A DNA stretch of 64,000 bases from Saccharum officinarum (taxonomy: Eukaryota > Streptophyta > Magnoliopsida > Poales > Poaceae). Position numbers and translations under genes: made by a program. The stretch covers positions 68,560,662-68,624,661 of the forward strand of contig CM036225.1 of the NCBI GenBank assembly GCA_020631735.1, written 5' to 3'. Below are positions 1 to 11,900 of this stretch, piece after piece. Positions within the stretch are counted from its first letter, which is position 1, and each line of letters starts with the position of its first letter. A model generated the notes under the pieces. It ran no database searches, was not told the DNA's origin, and was given only the letters and a program-made list of their open reading frames with translations.

Positions 1-1
1 G

Positions 2-1287
2 GATGAGGCTCACCTTTCAAAGTTATCTATCCATCTCGAAAGTAGCAAAATGTACCAAGACTTAAGACCTCGTTTTTGGTGGACCAAGATGAAGAAAGAG
101 ATTGCGGCATATGTAGCCAGATGTGACACATGTTGCAGGGTAAAGGCTATTCATATAAGACCTGCCGGATTATTGCAACCTTTGTATGTACCCAGTTGGA
201 AGTGGGATGATATCAGCATGGATTTCATCACAGGTTTGCCCACTACTCAGAAAGGACATGATTCGATTTGGGTAATTGTGGATCGCCTTACAAAGACAGC
301 TCACTTTTTACCTATCAAGACAGAATATAGACCATCTCAATATACTGAGAAGTATATTGCCGAGATTGTGAGATTACATGGCATACCGAGGAATATCGTG
401 TCTGACAGAGGGTCACAATTCACTGCTCACTTTTGGGAGCACTTGCATAAAGGTTTGGGGACGAGTTTAATTCGTAGTACTGCCTATCATCCTCAAACAG
501 ATGGTCAGACCGAAAGAGTTAATGTTGTTCTGGAAGATATATTGAGAGCCTATGTGTTATCTTCTAGAGGTTCATGAGAGTCCTGGTTATCTTTAGCAGA
601 GTTCGCTTACAATAATAGTTATCAAGAAAGTATCAAGATGGCACCATTCAAAGCTTTGTATGGCAGAAAGTGTAGAACACCACTTAACTGGATTGAGCCA
701 GGAGAAAGAAGATACTACGGTATTGACTTCATAGAAGAAGCTGAGAAGAAAGTTCATATCATTCAGTAAAATATGAAAGCCGCTCAATCACGTTAGAAAA
801 GCTATGCAGATCGAAGAAGGAGACCGCTTATGTTTGAGGTTGGTGACTATGTTTATCTGAAAGTCACGCCAATGAAGAAGAAACGGTTTGGGGTACGCAG
901 AAAGCTTGCAGCTAGATTTGTGGGACCATATAAGATCTTGGAAAGAAAAGGTCCAGTCGCTTATAAGTTGGAGTTACCTGAGACAATGAGTGCTATATTC
1001 CTAGTTTTTCACGTATCGCATCTCAAGAAGTGTTTGCGTGTTCCCGAAGAAAGAATCGAACCTCGAGGTATAAGTCAGATTTGGTATATCGTGAGCAACC
1101 GGTTGAAGTGTTGGACTCTAAAGAAAGAGTTACTCAGAATAGTGTGGTGAAAACATATAAGATACAGTGGAGTCATCATGATGAAGGAGATGTAACTTGG
1201 GAAACGGATGAATATCTACAAAAAGTTTATGAGGATTTTTATAACAAATGGTTCGTAACCCAAAATCTCGGGACGAGATTCTTATAA
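2..1287 (+). pseudogene. Ty3/gypsy chromovirus integrase and chromodomain remnant (element 1)
   Basis: This is the 3' end of a pol gene that runs in from the left edge of the window. The frame from base 2 shows the end of the integrase zinc-binding domain (CDTC near 122-133) and the DDE core: MDFITGL, then IVSDRGSQFTAHFW, then YHPQTDGQTERVN. A GPY/F-like region (FVGPYKILERKGPVAYKLEL) and a chromodomain (TYKIQWSHHDEGDVTWE) follow. The integrase would insert cDNA into the genome, and chromodomains of this clade steer insertion to chromatin. The gene is dead: in-frame stops lie at 575-577, 767-769 and 794-796, and the frame shifts at about 1065-1075, so the chromodomain is in another frame. It is closely similar to the pol of element 2 (13900-18354). 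The chromovirus assignment is firm; the Tekay/Del lineage is inferred from the long LTRs and sequence style. Confidence 0.93.
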
Positions 1288-1298
1288 GGGGGGAAGGC
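1286..1298 (+). other. Polypurine tract of element 1
   Basis: A purine run (AAGGGGGGAAGG) lies directly before the TG of the LTR. It is the expected primer site for plus-strand cDNA synthesis and fixes the LTR start at 1299. Confidence 0.85.
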
Positions 1299-4200
1299 TG
1301 TAACACCTCTGGGTGTTAAGCAGGCATTCACATCCTAAATCATGAGCATTTGCATTTCATGCATGATCATCATCACATGTAAATTAAGTTAGAATTTATT
1401 TAAAACTGTGATAATCATGTTTGAACTCTGAATTGGTAAAAGTCACAAGTAAAAGCGGTAAAAATTTGTGGAGCTATAGCTTTAAATAACTTAGAAATAA
1501 GTAGCATGATTTTTGGAGCAAGTTTTTTATTAAAAATCTCCCCAAAATTTTGCTTTTAAAAAACATTCAGAAAAATGAGTTATCATTTAAAAATTTGACT
1601 TTAAATCATCAATTCAAAATCTATTTAGAATTTTGAAAAGTGCCCTAAATGAAAGTTGTAGAGAATTAGATTTTGAACAACTTTTGTTTTGGGGACAATT
1701 TGTGAAAATGTCTTTTTCATCTTCAAAATATGAAATTGAATCAAATATAAAATCTGAAAATATATTTAAAAAAGAAAAAGGAATTTCTTACCTTCGCGGG
1801 CCATCGCCCTATTTCTGGCCCAGCGACCGAAGCCGGCCCGCGCTCGCCCGCGAGTGACCACGGCCCGGCCCACGCCGTGTGGCCTCCTCCTCCTCCCGCT
1901 CCCGCGTGCGCGCGTTTCGCTGGCGCCCGCGGCAGGCCGCGTCCGCCGCGTGTCGGCCGCATGCCGGCGACGCTCAGCGCGTGGCCGCTGTGGCCCCCGC
2001 TGCCCGAGCTTACCTTCGCCAGAGCCGCCTCCTCCTTCTCCACTCGCTCAGTCTTTCCCTTCTCGCCCCACAGCAGAGAGCCAGCAGCAGCAGCGGTTTC
2101 GCCTCCGCCACCATGCGCCATCACTGGCACTGCCGTTCCGGCCACCGCAGCGCACCAGCGACGCCTCCATCTAGCCCGAGCTTCGCCTTTCCCTCGCGCA
2201 GCTCGTGCTCGCCTCCGTTGCTCGTGGTAAGCCTCCTCTCCGCGTGAATTGCTCACCGGAGTTCCGGCCAAGTTCATCGGAGTTTTTCCGCTCCGTGGAC
2301 CGCTCTCTTCCACCCCACCTTTTTCCCTTCTAGCACGCGCATCTTGCTCGCCATGGCTCACCGTTGCTCGAGCACCTTTCCAGCGACCGTGGCATGGTCG
2401 GTGATGGCCGGCCGGCGACCACCCGCGCCGCCGCTCCGCCATTGGCGACGGTGAGCCTATTCCCGAGCTCCTCCGGTCATACCGTTTGCACCAACGTGAC
2501 CGCCTTGGCACGGGGATCACGCTGGTGGTGACCTCACCGCCGGCGAGCTCACCGGCGGCGAGAACCGCGCAGTCAGCGCCTCTCTCTTCTTTGTGTGGCT
2601 GACATGTGGGGTCACGGGCCCACCTGTCTGCCTCCTCTCGCGCTCGCGTGTGCACTGCACCGGGTGCATCCAGCATTTTCAGCGGCTGCAGTTAAATGGG
2701 TTTTTGAAAATGATTTTTCAGAAATTGTTAAAAAGGGTTTCTAAAATCCATAACTTGCTCATTTTAGCTCCAAAAATTGTGAAACAAATTTTGTAGTGTT
2801 CCTCTGGACTAGATCTACAGTTTAAAAATATTGCATGTCAAGATTTAAATACTTTGCTATAGAGTTTTTATTTAATCACTAAAACTGTTGTTTTCTTGTT
2901 AAATATGTAGTAAATCACAGAAAGCTCAGAAAAATATGATTCCACTTGCTATAATTTTCTTTTGTGATGTACTTGCTAGGAAAAATATATGCCATTCATG
3001 TTCTGTGGAAAAATCTTGAGTTGTAGTACAAGTGTTCAATATTGCTAATAATTGTTATTTTTGCTAGAGAGAAAAATATGAATAAAACATGCATGTAATA
3101 ATTTTTCTATAGTGATTATTTATTGTGAAGAATGTAGGAAAAATGTTAAATCTGTTGTTTGATAGTTTTCATAGTATAAAGTATTTTTATGCTCATTTTT
3201 AGGTCCTAGCTTGTTATTTTTGGATAGACAGTTCTAGTAATCCTAATACAATGAAATTTTTGTGGTATGCTAGATTAGATGATAGAAAGATACTGTAATG
3301 TTCTCAGATTTTTCTGTGCTACTAAAATAGGTGTTGCTGTTCAAACCTAGTTGCAATTAGGGTTTTATTTAACCTTGTTAATGCATGACTAGTGAATAGG
3401 ATTTTGCTTTGGTGTATCTTTGACGCATTTAATAAAATGTGCTGACTTAGCATGGTAGTAGTAGTAGAAGAGAATGCAGTAGATGACATGTGCTTGTAGT
3501 CTGTATAGTCTTGGATGATGTTGACTACCTTATAAAAGAAATGTATTCCTACTTTATGAAATAAAGTGAACTTAATTATCTACATTTCATTCATCATGAC
3601 CATTACATGTCATTTTCGCAATGCACCTAGGCATAAACACTTATACGATTGCATCATACAGGATCGCAGGAAATAACGTCGGTAGCAGTTCCCGAGGAGC
3701 CAGAAGAGCAGCCCGAGGAGCAGGAAGTGCCCGAAGCCAGCGAGAAGGTCGATGAGGATCTTCCAGAGTGCCCAGACCACCGTCCGAACTCTTTCGAGAG
3801 AGGCAAGCCCCGGAGCATTTCTCTCCCCCGGTTTGCAAATATTTTATGAATGCTTTATGTTAACTGCTGCATTAAGTTTAGGAGTTGTTTGCAACCGTTG
3901 ATGCATTATACCTTGTTTACTACGTTGTACCCTATCCTTGTCACCTTGTCATTTGCAGTCAAGTAATTGCTTAGTTTGCTTAGACCGGTAGAAGTCGGCT
4001 GATTTCCTGTCACCTGCGAGCTATAGGTGTTTACCTGGATCTGATTGAGAAAAGATGTCATCATGAAATAACTAAGTGTTAATGTGAAATTGAGACCGGA
4101 TGGAAACTTGCAAGGTTTCGGACTGTAGTGTTTTCTGTCTGTGTCGATTAAGGACCGTCTGTTGTTGGGCCTCTGGTCATGTTGAACGCATGCCTCACAT

Positions 4201-5277
4201 TTAGCTAGCCGGATAAAGTACCTTCCGACCGCGAAGCTGGGAGATTATTCGGGCCGAGTGGATTGCCCGCAACGCACTATACCGGAGTAGTAGTGGCAGG
4301 ATACGGGGGCGCGATGATAAAGCCAAAGAGCAGTCGGGCGGCCCTCGGGTACATGTGGTTCCTGGCAAGCTCATGACTTCACCTGAATGGTCGACTCGGT
4401 GACCAACACCTCACTTTAGCGGGTGAGTGAGGTTTGTGTGAGGAATAACTTACCAGCTAGTTAATAATCGATTCGAATCGCCATCGTTCACTGGATAGTG
4501 AGCACTTGACTTGAGCTACTTCATCGTAGTAATATTGATGGAACACTTGGATAGTTATATGAAATATGGCATAATGGAAGTTGTTAGTGATCATTGGTTA
4601 TCATTACCTATTTAATTACATGTTACTTTAGTACAGGTGCAAATGTAGTTGATAGGTTAATAAAGATTTAACTTGATGCAAAGCTTTTGTAAAGATTCTC
4701 TAAATACTAAAAATGCCTTTTTGCAAATGAGTCAGCTACCCCACCAGACAGCCTGTCATGATTCCTTGGTGTCTTTTATTTTTGGTTGTGTCGGGTAAAT
4801 CTAGCTGAGTACCTTCTCGTACTCAGGGCTTTGTTCCCACTTGTTGCAGATGGGCAGATATATTACGGCTACTATATCAACTGCCTCTATCCTGCAATGG
4901 GAGAAGCTTAGGACCATGGACAATGGTCATTCACTATATCTCGTCTGATGCTTTTGATGGAAGATGACCCTGAACTGGCAATGTATTTTGGAACTCTGGG
5001 TGCGTCTGTGATTTGAACCAAATGCTTCCGCTACTTTCAATTTGAAACTGGTTTGTAATAACTATGTTTAAACTCCGATGTATTTGTGCCACAAATTTTT
5101 ATGTAACTTGTGATGGTGACCGCTGAACTTATTACGATCTTGGCTGGTATGCAAGTTGGTTTGAAATCCGTCGTGATTTCACGGACTACCGGGTTATACG
5201 GGCTTAAGTTTGCTAAATCGTCTGCTCGTTGGATGATTTTCTTACTTAATCTCGTATAATTGGTCGGTTCTGTTACA
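1299..5277 (+). mobile_element. 3' LTR of element 1 (chromovirus, about 4.0 kb)
   Basis: The LTR begins TGTAACACC just after the polypurine tract and ends GGTCGGTTCTGTTACA. Both ends match, with divergence, the LTRs of element 2 (which start TGTAACACC and end GGACGGTTCCGTTACA in element orientation). Inside are a GC-rich island (about 1790-2690), an AT-rich stretch (about 2700-3600), a short acidic reading frame (3649-3849), a conserved GGCAAGCCCCGGAGCAT block (3802-3818), and a block shared with element 2 near 4801-4860. The other LTR of the element lies outside the window, so the target-site duplication cannot be checked. The long minus-strand open frame over 1741-2676 comes from base composition in the GC-rich island. 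Confidence 0.88.
3649..3849 (+). other. Short acidic reading frame embedded in the LTR of element 1
   Basis: A 66-codon frame rich in Glu and Pro (PEEPEEQPEEQEVPEASEK) follows an AT-rich tract. It starts near an acceptor-like CATACAG at about 3660 and ends after the conserved GGCAAGCCCCGGAGCAT block. A positionally equivalent acidic frame exists in both LTRs of element 2. Whether it is translated is unknown; it may be an exon of an LTR-driven leader transcript. Confidence 0.35.
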
Positions 5278-5487
5278 CTAACTATCAGACACTGGTGAAT
5301 CATGCCATTGTGATAGACAATGAGCGTAGAGAAATAGAGGCCAAAAAGAGAAGGTTGCAAGGACAAGCATCTGGGAGTAACACCCGTCTCCGTCCTAACC
5401 CACAGTCAGGCTTCCCATAGAGAAACCAAGGGCCTCCTAACCAGTGGAATAGAGGTCAGAACCAGCAATGCCCTCCGTTGATGTACT
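5278..5487 (+). pseudogene. Ty3/gypsy gag fragment interrupted by element 1
   Basis: One frame reads YQTLVNHAIVIDNERREIEA, then KKRRLQGQASGS and a Pro/Asn/Gln-rich stretch with one stop (TAG, about 5419-5421). This is the region just before the zinc knuckle in gag of many grass gypsy elements, and it acts in capsid assembly. It starts at the exact end of the element 1 LTR, so element 1 inserted into this gag. Similarity stops at about 5487, where LTR-type sequence begins. Only about 70 codons remain. Confidence 0.7.
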
Positions 5488-6893
5488 GTTCTAATCTAGT
5501 CTTGTTTGCCTTGCATGGATGATCTTGGAATGTGTGTTGTTGATTGTGGTTCGAGTAGACGGTAATTGTTACACGGGTGACGAGATCTACTACTGTGATA
5601 ATCCAGACCAGCAGGAGTTCTACGAGCAAGACAAGTATAATATGGGATATTCCTTGTTGTCCTATTCATTATTTAATTAGTCATTTGCATGTGTCAATTT
5701 GCTCAACATAAGGATATCCTAGTCTTTGATTATCTTGTACCTTGTTACCGATGGATTACACTTGCATATGGGTAGTTGCTAGCGCTCCACTTAAATACTA
5801 GGAATATGGACAATGACTGCTGATTATATGCAACCCTTGTTAAAACTTGATTTTGAGAAACATGAACGTAGGGTGAGAGAGCTTGTGTATCACGATGCTC
5901 TTGGCCCTCCATAAGGACTTATTCATTGGCAAAAGCTGGGACCTACAGTACAACTGTGAGGGTCATATGACTCTGGCTTTAGTTAAGTATGAAGAACTTT
6001 TCTAGCATGTTAGAGGTTACCCGAAAGGGCACAAAAGGGGTCTGCCGACTCAGGTATAGTTCGGCTCCTGTCCCTATGTGTACAGGCTACGTGTCATTAT
6101 GCCATTTGGGAAGGGGAGACCTATATCTATTTGCCACCGAAACCTAGCGGCCCTAACATGTTAGACGAACTTCTGAAAGGCTTCATAGCGAACCATGTCG
6201 GCCTTCCTTGGAAGTGGGCTAAGAGGCTGATCACCTCGGATGAAAGGGTAAATCATGACTCACAGTGAAAGTGTACACCTCTGCACAGAGTTGAATAAAC
6301 TGTTATAACAGCCGTGCCCACGGTTACGGGTGACCCGAAAAACTGATGGAATAAATTAATCTTGGCTGATGATGTTAATAACAATGATTAATGATGATGA
6401 TTAATGATGATGTTTAATTATTCATGATACTGATGTGGTTATTTGGGGCTTAAGCATAACCATAATTTAATTAATGTTAAGTTGTAACTTATTAAAAGCA
6501 AACCGCAGTACAACCAGTGTCAACCTTTTGAGCCTCATGAACCCCATATATCTTATTAAGTACGAGATGTACTTATGCTTGTTTATTTTCATTATTGGAT
6601 AAAAATCTTGGATGGGTACAGATGACAATGACTACGATGATTACTATGAGGACAACTAGGTTTGGTGTCAACCAGTCGATCAGATCCTATGGTGATGGAG
6701 ACGCCCTTGGAGTTGTTTAGTTTATCTATCAGATCTCGAGACTTTGAGATGTTTTTTTTATTTATGTAATAAACTATGGTTCGTTATTGTAATAAGGCAC
6801 TAAGTATGATACTTCTCCTTTACAATTTGTTCTATATGTTCTACACATATGGATTGCATCCAAATTTTGTGGTTACAAAATATGGGTGTGACA
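5488..6893 (+). mobile_element. LTR fragment of a gypsy family ending GGGTGTGACA
   Basis: The segment ends in GGGTGTGACA at 6893. Its 3' part matches the reverse complement of 63544-64000: the shared text includes TTTTGAGCCTCATGAACCCC near 6520-6550 and ACATATGGATTGCATCC near the end. A GATGACAATGACTACGATGA region and the run TATGTAATAAACTATGG (about 6762) resemble the transcribed and polyadenylated 3' part of grass gypsy LTRs. The 5' end of the LTR (expected TGTCACACCC) is not present, so this copy is truncated on the left. The left boundary is approximate. Confidence 0.55.
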
Positions 6894-7045
6894 CCAGTAT
6901 ATTGCCCATGCTAATGCTACAGGGCCACATTAAGTCCATAGTAATTCTACCAAATTTATAGCTAGTGATAATTTTGTCAATATGAACAAAAATGACACAA
7001 AGTTCAGCATGTCAAGACATTTGTATTCCAATGAGCAAAGATTAT

Positions 7046-7695
7046 ACATCAAGGAGAATCTGAACCATCATGGAAAAAGATACTAATACATTTGATGATC
7101 CCTGTTTCATGGACTTGCTAATTATGCATACCCCCACGCAACTTTTCTTGAAAAGTGAGAATTTGAACCATTATGGAAAGATAATGGCATTACTGTGGAA
7201 GTTTCTTCACTGATATCATGGAATTGACAACATTACATGTTTTCATAAGAGCTGACGAGTTAAGAAGACAACAGAGGAAATAAAAACATAAATTTGAATG
7301 AACCCAGCCTGTAGATTTGAAAGAATTATAAGGTGCTAGCCTTCCCATGACATAGCAACCCCTAATTACCACATCAAGGAGAATCTGAACCATCATGGAA
7401 AAGATACTAATACATTTGATGATCCCTATTTCATGGACTTGCTAATTATGCATACCCCCGTGCAACTTTTCTTGGGAAGTGAGAATTTGAACCATTATGG
7501 AAAAATAATGGCATTACTGTGGAAGCTTCTTCACTGATATCATAGAATTGACAACATTACATGTTTTCAAAAGAGCTGACGAGTTAAGTAGACAACAGAG
7601 GAAATAAAAAATATAAATTTGAATGAACCTAACCTGTAGATTTGAAAGAATTATAAGGTGCTAGCCTTCCCATGACATAGCAACCCCTAATTACC
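7046..7695. repeat. 325-bp direct tandem duplication
   Basis: Unit 1 is 7046-7370 and unit 2 is 7371-7695. Both begin ACATCAAGGAGAATCTGAAC and end CAACCCCTAATTACC. The units are equal in length and differ at only a modest number of bases (for example CACGCAAC versus CGTGCAAC), so the duplication is recent relative to its surroundings. Confidence 0.92.
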
Positions 7696-8663
7696 TTGAA
7701 AACAACACTTCACGTCAAGACAATATGTTGTTTTATGAATAAGGAGAATCCAATGAAACTGTGCAATGCCACTTTACATCGCCAAGCAGGTCAACATCTC
7801 TCTGTTGGTTCTCCAAAGAGCTAAAACCAAATGAATGAATTCAACGGGTTGAAACTGCAATAATAAAAGAACAAATGACACTCAAGCTTAAATTGTAAAA
7901 CTCTTCTTTAGAAAACAAGGATTTCACCAATCCTAGCTTATACGGAAGGCAAGATCTAAGGTCTACTACATCTGAAACAAACAAACACGAATATTCATCT
8001 AAGGTCTACTGCTTGTGAAATGTGATTGCCATTAACCCAGACTCCTAATTATTGAGTGTTGATTTGTCTTCAGGTGCTAGGGTAGCCCATCTCAAATTTA
8101 TAATCAAACTGAGAAATACAAAAGTTTTAGTATGTAAACACAAGTTGGTTAAAGATGTAAAATTGAGATGACCATCTATTTACCTTAGGCCATTAAAATT
8201 ATATAGGATCAAAAAAACATGAGGTAAAAGGAGTACAAATATATCCTTTTGCAGAAACATGGAACCATTTCATTAGAAGCATATGTGTTTAGCAGCTCAG
8301 GTAGTCCAAATAAGTTGAACAAATCACAACATCATGCGTGCAGTAACAAGCTCGGGTAGTCCAATTAAGTTGAAACTATCGCAGTATCATGTGTGCAGTA
8401 GGAATTATTAGCACACTCCACTTCTGATCCTTCCACAAGGCGAACAGAGAAACACAAACATGACTACAGCGGGTGTGAGAATCTCACTCTCCGAAGCTGA
8501 CTTTAAAAGCGACAATGGAGCTAGTCTTAGATTTGTTGAATTGAGTACTGTGTATTAGGGCAACAAGAATTCTCTGACTCAAACAGCGAAACGTACAGGA
8601 AAAGCAAAAGAGCAGAAAGTAGTAGCAGCACTCACCCCTTTGCTCGCAAGTAGCAACACTCAC

Positions 8664-8752
8664 CCTTTGCTTCATGAGCTCTGGGTTGCCGATGCAATCA
8701 TCTAGAATAGCGTGGAGCTCCTTATCATCCCTGCAAGCATTCTCCAGAACCC
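8664..8752 (-). pseudogene. Candidate 89-bp exon of an unidentified host gene
   Basis: On the minus strand an acceptor (TGGTATGGTAATGCAG) precedes 89 bases followed by a good donor (GTGAGTG). The single open frame reads VLENACRDDKELHAILDD, then CIGNPELMKQR. This composition is typical of a soluble helical protein and unlike the repeats around it. I do not recognise the family. An upstream segment ending at 8962 could supply an earlier exon, but the phase between the two is not resolved. Element 2 begins at 8963, so the upstream part of any gene here is cut off. It may be a live gene's exon or a captured fragment. Confidence 0.42.
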
Positions 8753-8911
8753 CTGCATTACCATACCACAACATTAAGAAACAACAGGCCCCCATATGGA
8801 TTTCAATAGCAATGAAAAACAATGTAACAATAATGCAATCAATTATGATTCGCCAGTAACTGAAAATAAACTGAGAACTGACCCGAATCACAACTTCAGC
8901 AACTACATTCA

Positions 8912-8962
8912 TATGGCGAGAGCTGCGAGCGGCGGTGTCCAGGTCGCCGAGGACATCGTGCC
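8912..8962 (-). pseudogene. Possible truncated exon at the element 2 insertion point
   Basis: The 51 bases left of the LTR are GC-rich compared with the flanking AT-rich sequence. One minus-strand frame reads HDVLGDLDTAARSSRHMN. A weak donor (GTAGTT) follows. If real, this exon is interrupted on its 5' side by the LTR at 8963. The evidence is composition and an open frame only. Confidence 0.25.
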
Positions 8963-11900
8963 TGTAACGGAACCGTCCAAATTATAAGAGCACAAGTTCA
9001 AAAACAATCGCCGAAACGATCAAATTCTCAAACTTGAGCCCATATAACTCCGGTAGTCCACGAAACCACGAGGGACTTCAAACCAAACCGAGAGCAACCA
9101 GATCGTAGTGATTCAACATAACACAACACTTGTTACAACAGTTCGTAAATAGCTCTCATACATCGGAGTACAAATAATTTTATTACAAAACTAAAATAAA
9201 GAATAGCGGAAGCAACATAATTTCTGAAATCATTTTAAGTCAAATACTGCCAGTACATAGTCACATCCTGCAAAAGCATACCAGAAGAGATACTATAGAG
9301 ACCATGCCCATATGGTCTAGTCTTCACGCCCACATGGCGAAGACCATACTTGCAGCAACAAGTAGGAATCTGTTACCTGCAACAGGTGGGAAATAAACCC
9401 TGAGTACGAGAAGGTACTCAGCTAGACTTACCCGTCAAAAACCAGAAACAAAGGTGACACCAAGGATTATGCAAGGCTTACATAAGTGGGCTAGCTTGAC
9501 TCACTTGCAGAAAAGCTTATTACAGAAAGGCAATCATTAATGCTTAAGCATCAAGTTAATAATCATTAACCTGTCATCTAGATTAGCACCTGTACTAGAG
9601 CAATCACTTTATTATGAGCAAACAATATTAACCATAGCAGGTATAATAAGGCCATCATCATCATTATCATTAATTCCGAACCATCATTAATAATTAGTGT
9701 ATCTACGCTGGAGATAACCAGTCAAGTTTCTCACTATCCGGGAGAGACAGCGACTCGAATCGATTCCAACTCAGCTGAGGGGGTATTCCTGACACTCACC
9801 CGGCAAACCCCACTAAAGGCAGCCGTAGATAACCTTTGGTACAACTCAGGGTGGGCCCGAACAGCACCGCGTTCTCGGGGATACTAGTGGCTAGGAAGCT
9901 CAGGACTTTTAACTCACCTGCCCTTGGACCCTCTGGCTCCCTTCCGAGGCGACTTTCACTTTTCGACTTCGCAGCCTGAGTTGAGCTACTAGGCTTCGCG
10001 GTCGGCAACCTCAGGCCGGCCAACTAAATGTCAGGCATGCGTTCAAAATGACATAGAAGGCTCCAGGTCTCGGTCCTTAATCGACACAGACGGGGATAGA
10101 TCCACACCCAAGGCCTCCATGCCTTGCTGTTTCACTATCATCATCCCGCCCGGTCTCCTTTCATTTTATTACACATGGTTCACTTCCACGATAGCAAATA
10201 TAGCCAACCGTGACCTGATCAAGCCCTATATCTCGCAGGTGACAGGAAATCACCCGACTTCTACCGGTCTAATTTAGCAGGGCTAAGCATAGATACGGTC
10301 CTGTCTACTTAGGATTCAAGGTTCGAATTGCTGGACAAGGAGTGTTATCAATGCAGCAAGGGTTTTCAACCAACTCCTATCACGTAATGCAACAATACAT
10401 ATAACATGTATATAAAGATAATTGCTTTAAAAGTAGGAGGCTTATAATGCTCCGGGGCTTGCCTTAACCGAAAGAAGAGAGATCGAGGTTCGGCTTCAAG
10501 AACGATTTCCACGCCTTCTCCGGCTTCGTCGGACTGGACCTCCGGCTCCCGAACGGACTTCAACTTCGGGTTCCACACCCAGCGGAACTTCGCTTGGAAT
10601 ACGATTCTCGGCACACCTATTGCATGTATATGCATCCAATGAATTTCATGTATGCATTCAAAAATGACATGATGATTTATGACATGCATGAATGAGGTGA
10701 AGATGAATGTAATGATATTGCAACATCATGAGCACAAAACAAGTCATATGGTGCTCTACTCAAATCACTTCAAGATTAGGTGCAAATTTCCTCGCCGGTA
10801 TTAACACGTTCCTCTAAGAAACCACTAAGTGCCACAAGGTTAAGACTAAACACACACATAACAAGATTCCAGAAATTTAGTATTTACAACATATTATCAA
10901 CAGTAGTTAAGAAAACTCACAACTGGAGTTCTACAAATCCAAATGACCTGAAAGAGGACATTCTGAAAAGCTTATGAACTTGTCTACATTTCATTTATAA
11001 ACATCTAAGCATGATTTCATCATTTACCAAGTTGAAATAGCACATGTACCAAATCTGTTCTAAAAGAACAGAGAGCAAAACAATTCTGACTCGAACTTTG
11101 AACAGCTGTCATTTCTAAACTATAAGTCCAAATGCTACCAAAATTTTCCAGCAACTAGTTCATGAAATTATCAACAACTTTGTTATAAATCACCAAGCAT
11201 GAAAACATTATTAACATAGGTTAATTCTCTTAACTAGCAAATCTGTCCAGAAATGGCAGATTCACTAACTTAAATAATTAATGACGATTCAAAAGCACAA
11301 TTGGACCAAACCAAGTTTACCAACTTGTTGTGCATATCAAAGGAACATCAGAAAGTATAGTGCCAACTTCTAAATAAATTATTTAATATTCTTTTATAAT
11401 TTATTTAGTTAATTAGGTGATTAAAGAAACATACAGTAAAACTATATATAAAAAAAATCTACAAAAATTACAGTAGCCACCTAATGCTTCACATAGGCTA
11501 CCATAAAAATTTCACTTCATTTTGACAAGCAGATATGGAGATATCAAAAATAACAGATGGTAGGTCTAGTTCTAGCATAAATAGAAAACCCTATTGAAAA
11601 GTATCAAACAACAGATTTCATATTTTTTCTAACATCGTTCTAACATAGGAACAACACTCACCAAGTTTCACCCTTACTGGATCTATAGAAAAATTATGAA
11701 TATTCACACAAGATCCATTCAAGCAAAACAAGATAATTATATAACTCCACCAAACTACATCCAAATTACATGAAAATTTAACCATAATCTATTCATGGCA
11801 TGAGCAATTCACTATAAAAATTTCATGTCATTTGGAGCTTCACAGAGAGAGATATGATTTTCTCATTTTTCTTCATGAATAAAAGATATAATTAATAACT

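Larger units (their letters stand above)
6894..8962. other. Low-copy-looking region with exon-like segments and a tandem duplication
   Basis: Between two LTRs lies about 2.07 kb without recognisable transposon sequence. It holds the 325-bp tandem duplication (7046-7695), a small repeated phrase (AGTTGAA...CAGTATCATG type, about 8290-8400) and minus-strand exon-like segments at 8664-8752 and perhaps 8912-8962. The rest is AT-rich and could be intron. This is the best candidate for host gene sequence in the left half, read right to left and truncated at 8962 by element 2. Confidence 0.45.

Noticed and set aside
1741..2676. 311-codon minus-strand open frame in LTR 1
   Set aside because: It lies in a GC-rich LTR island where several frames on both strands are open; low-complexity Arg/Gly/Ala composition and no domain. 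Composition effect.
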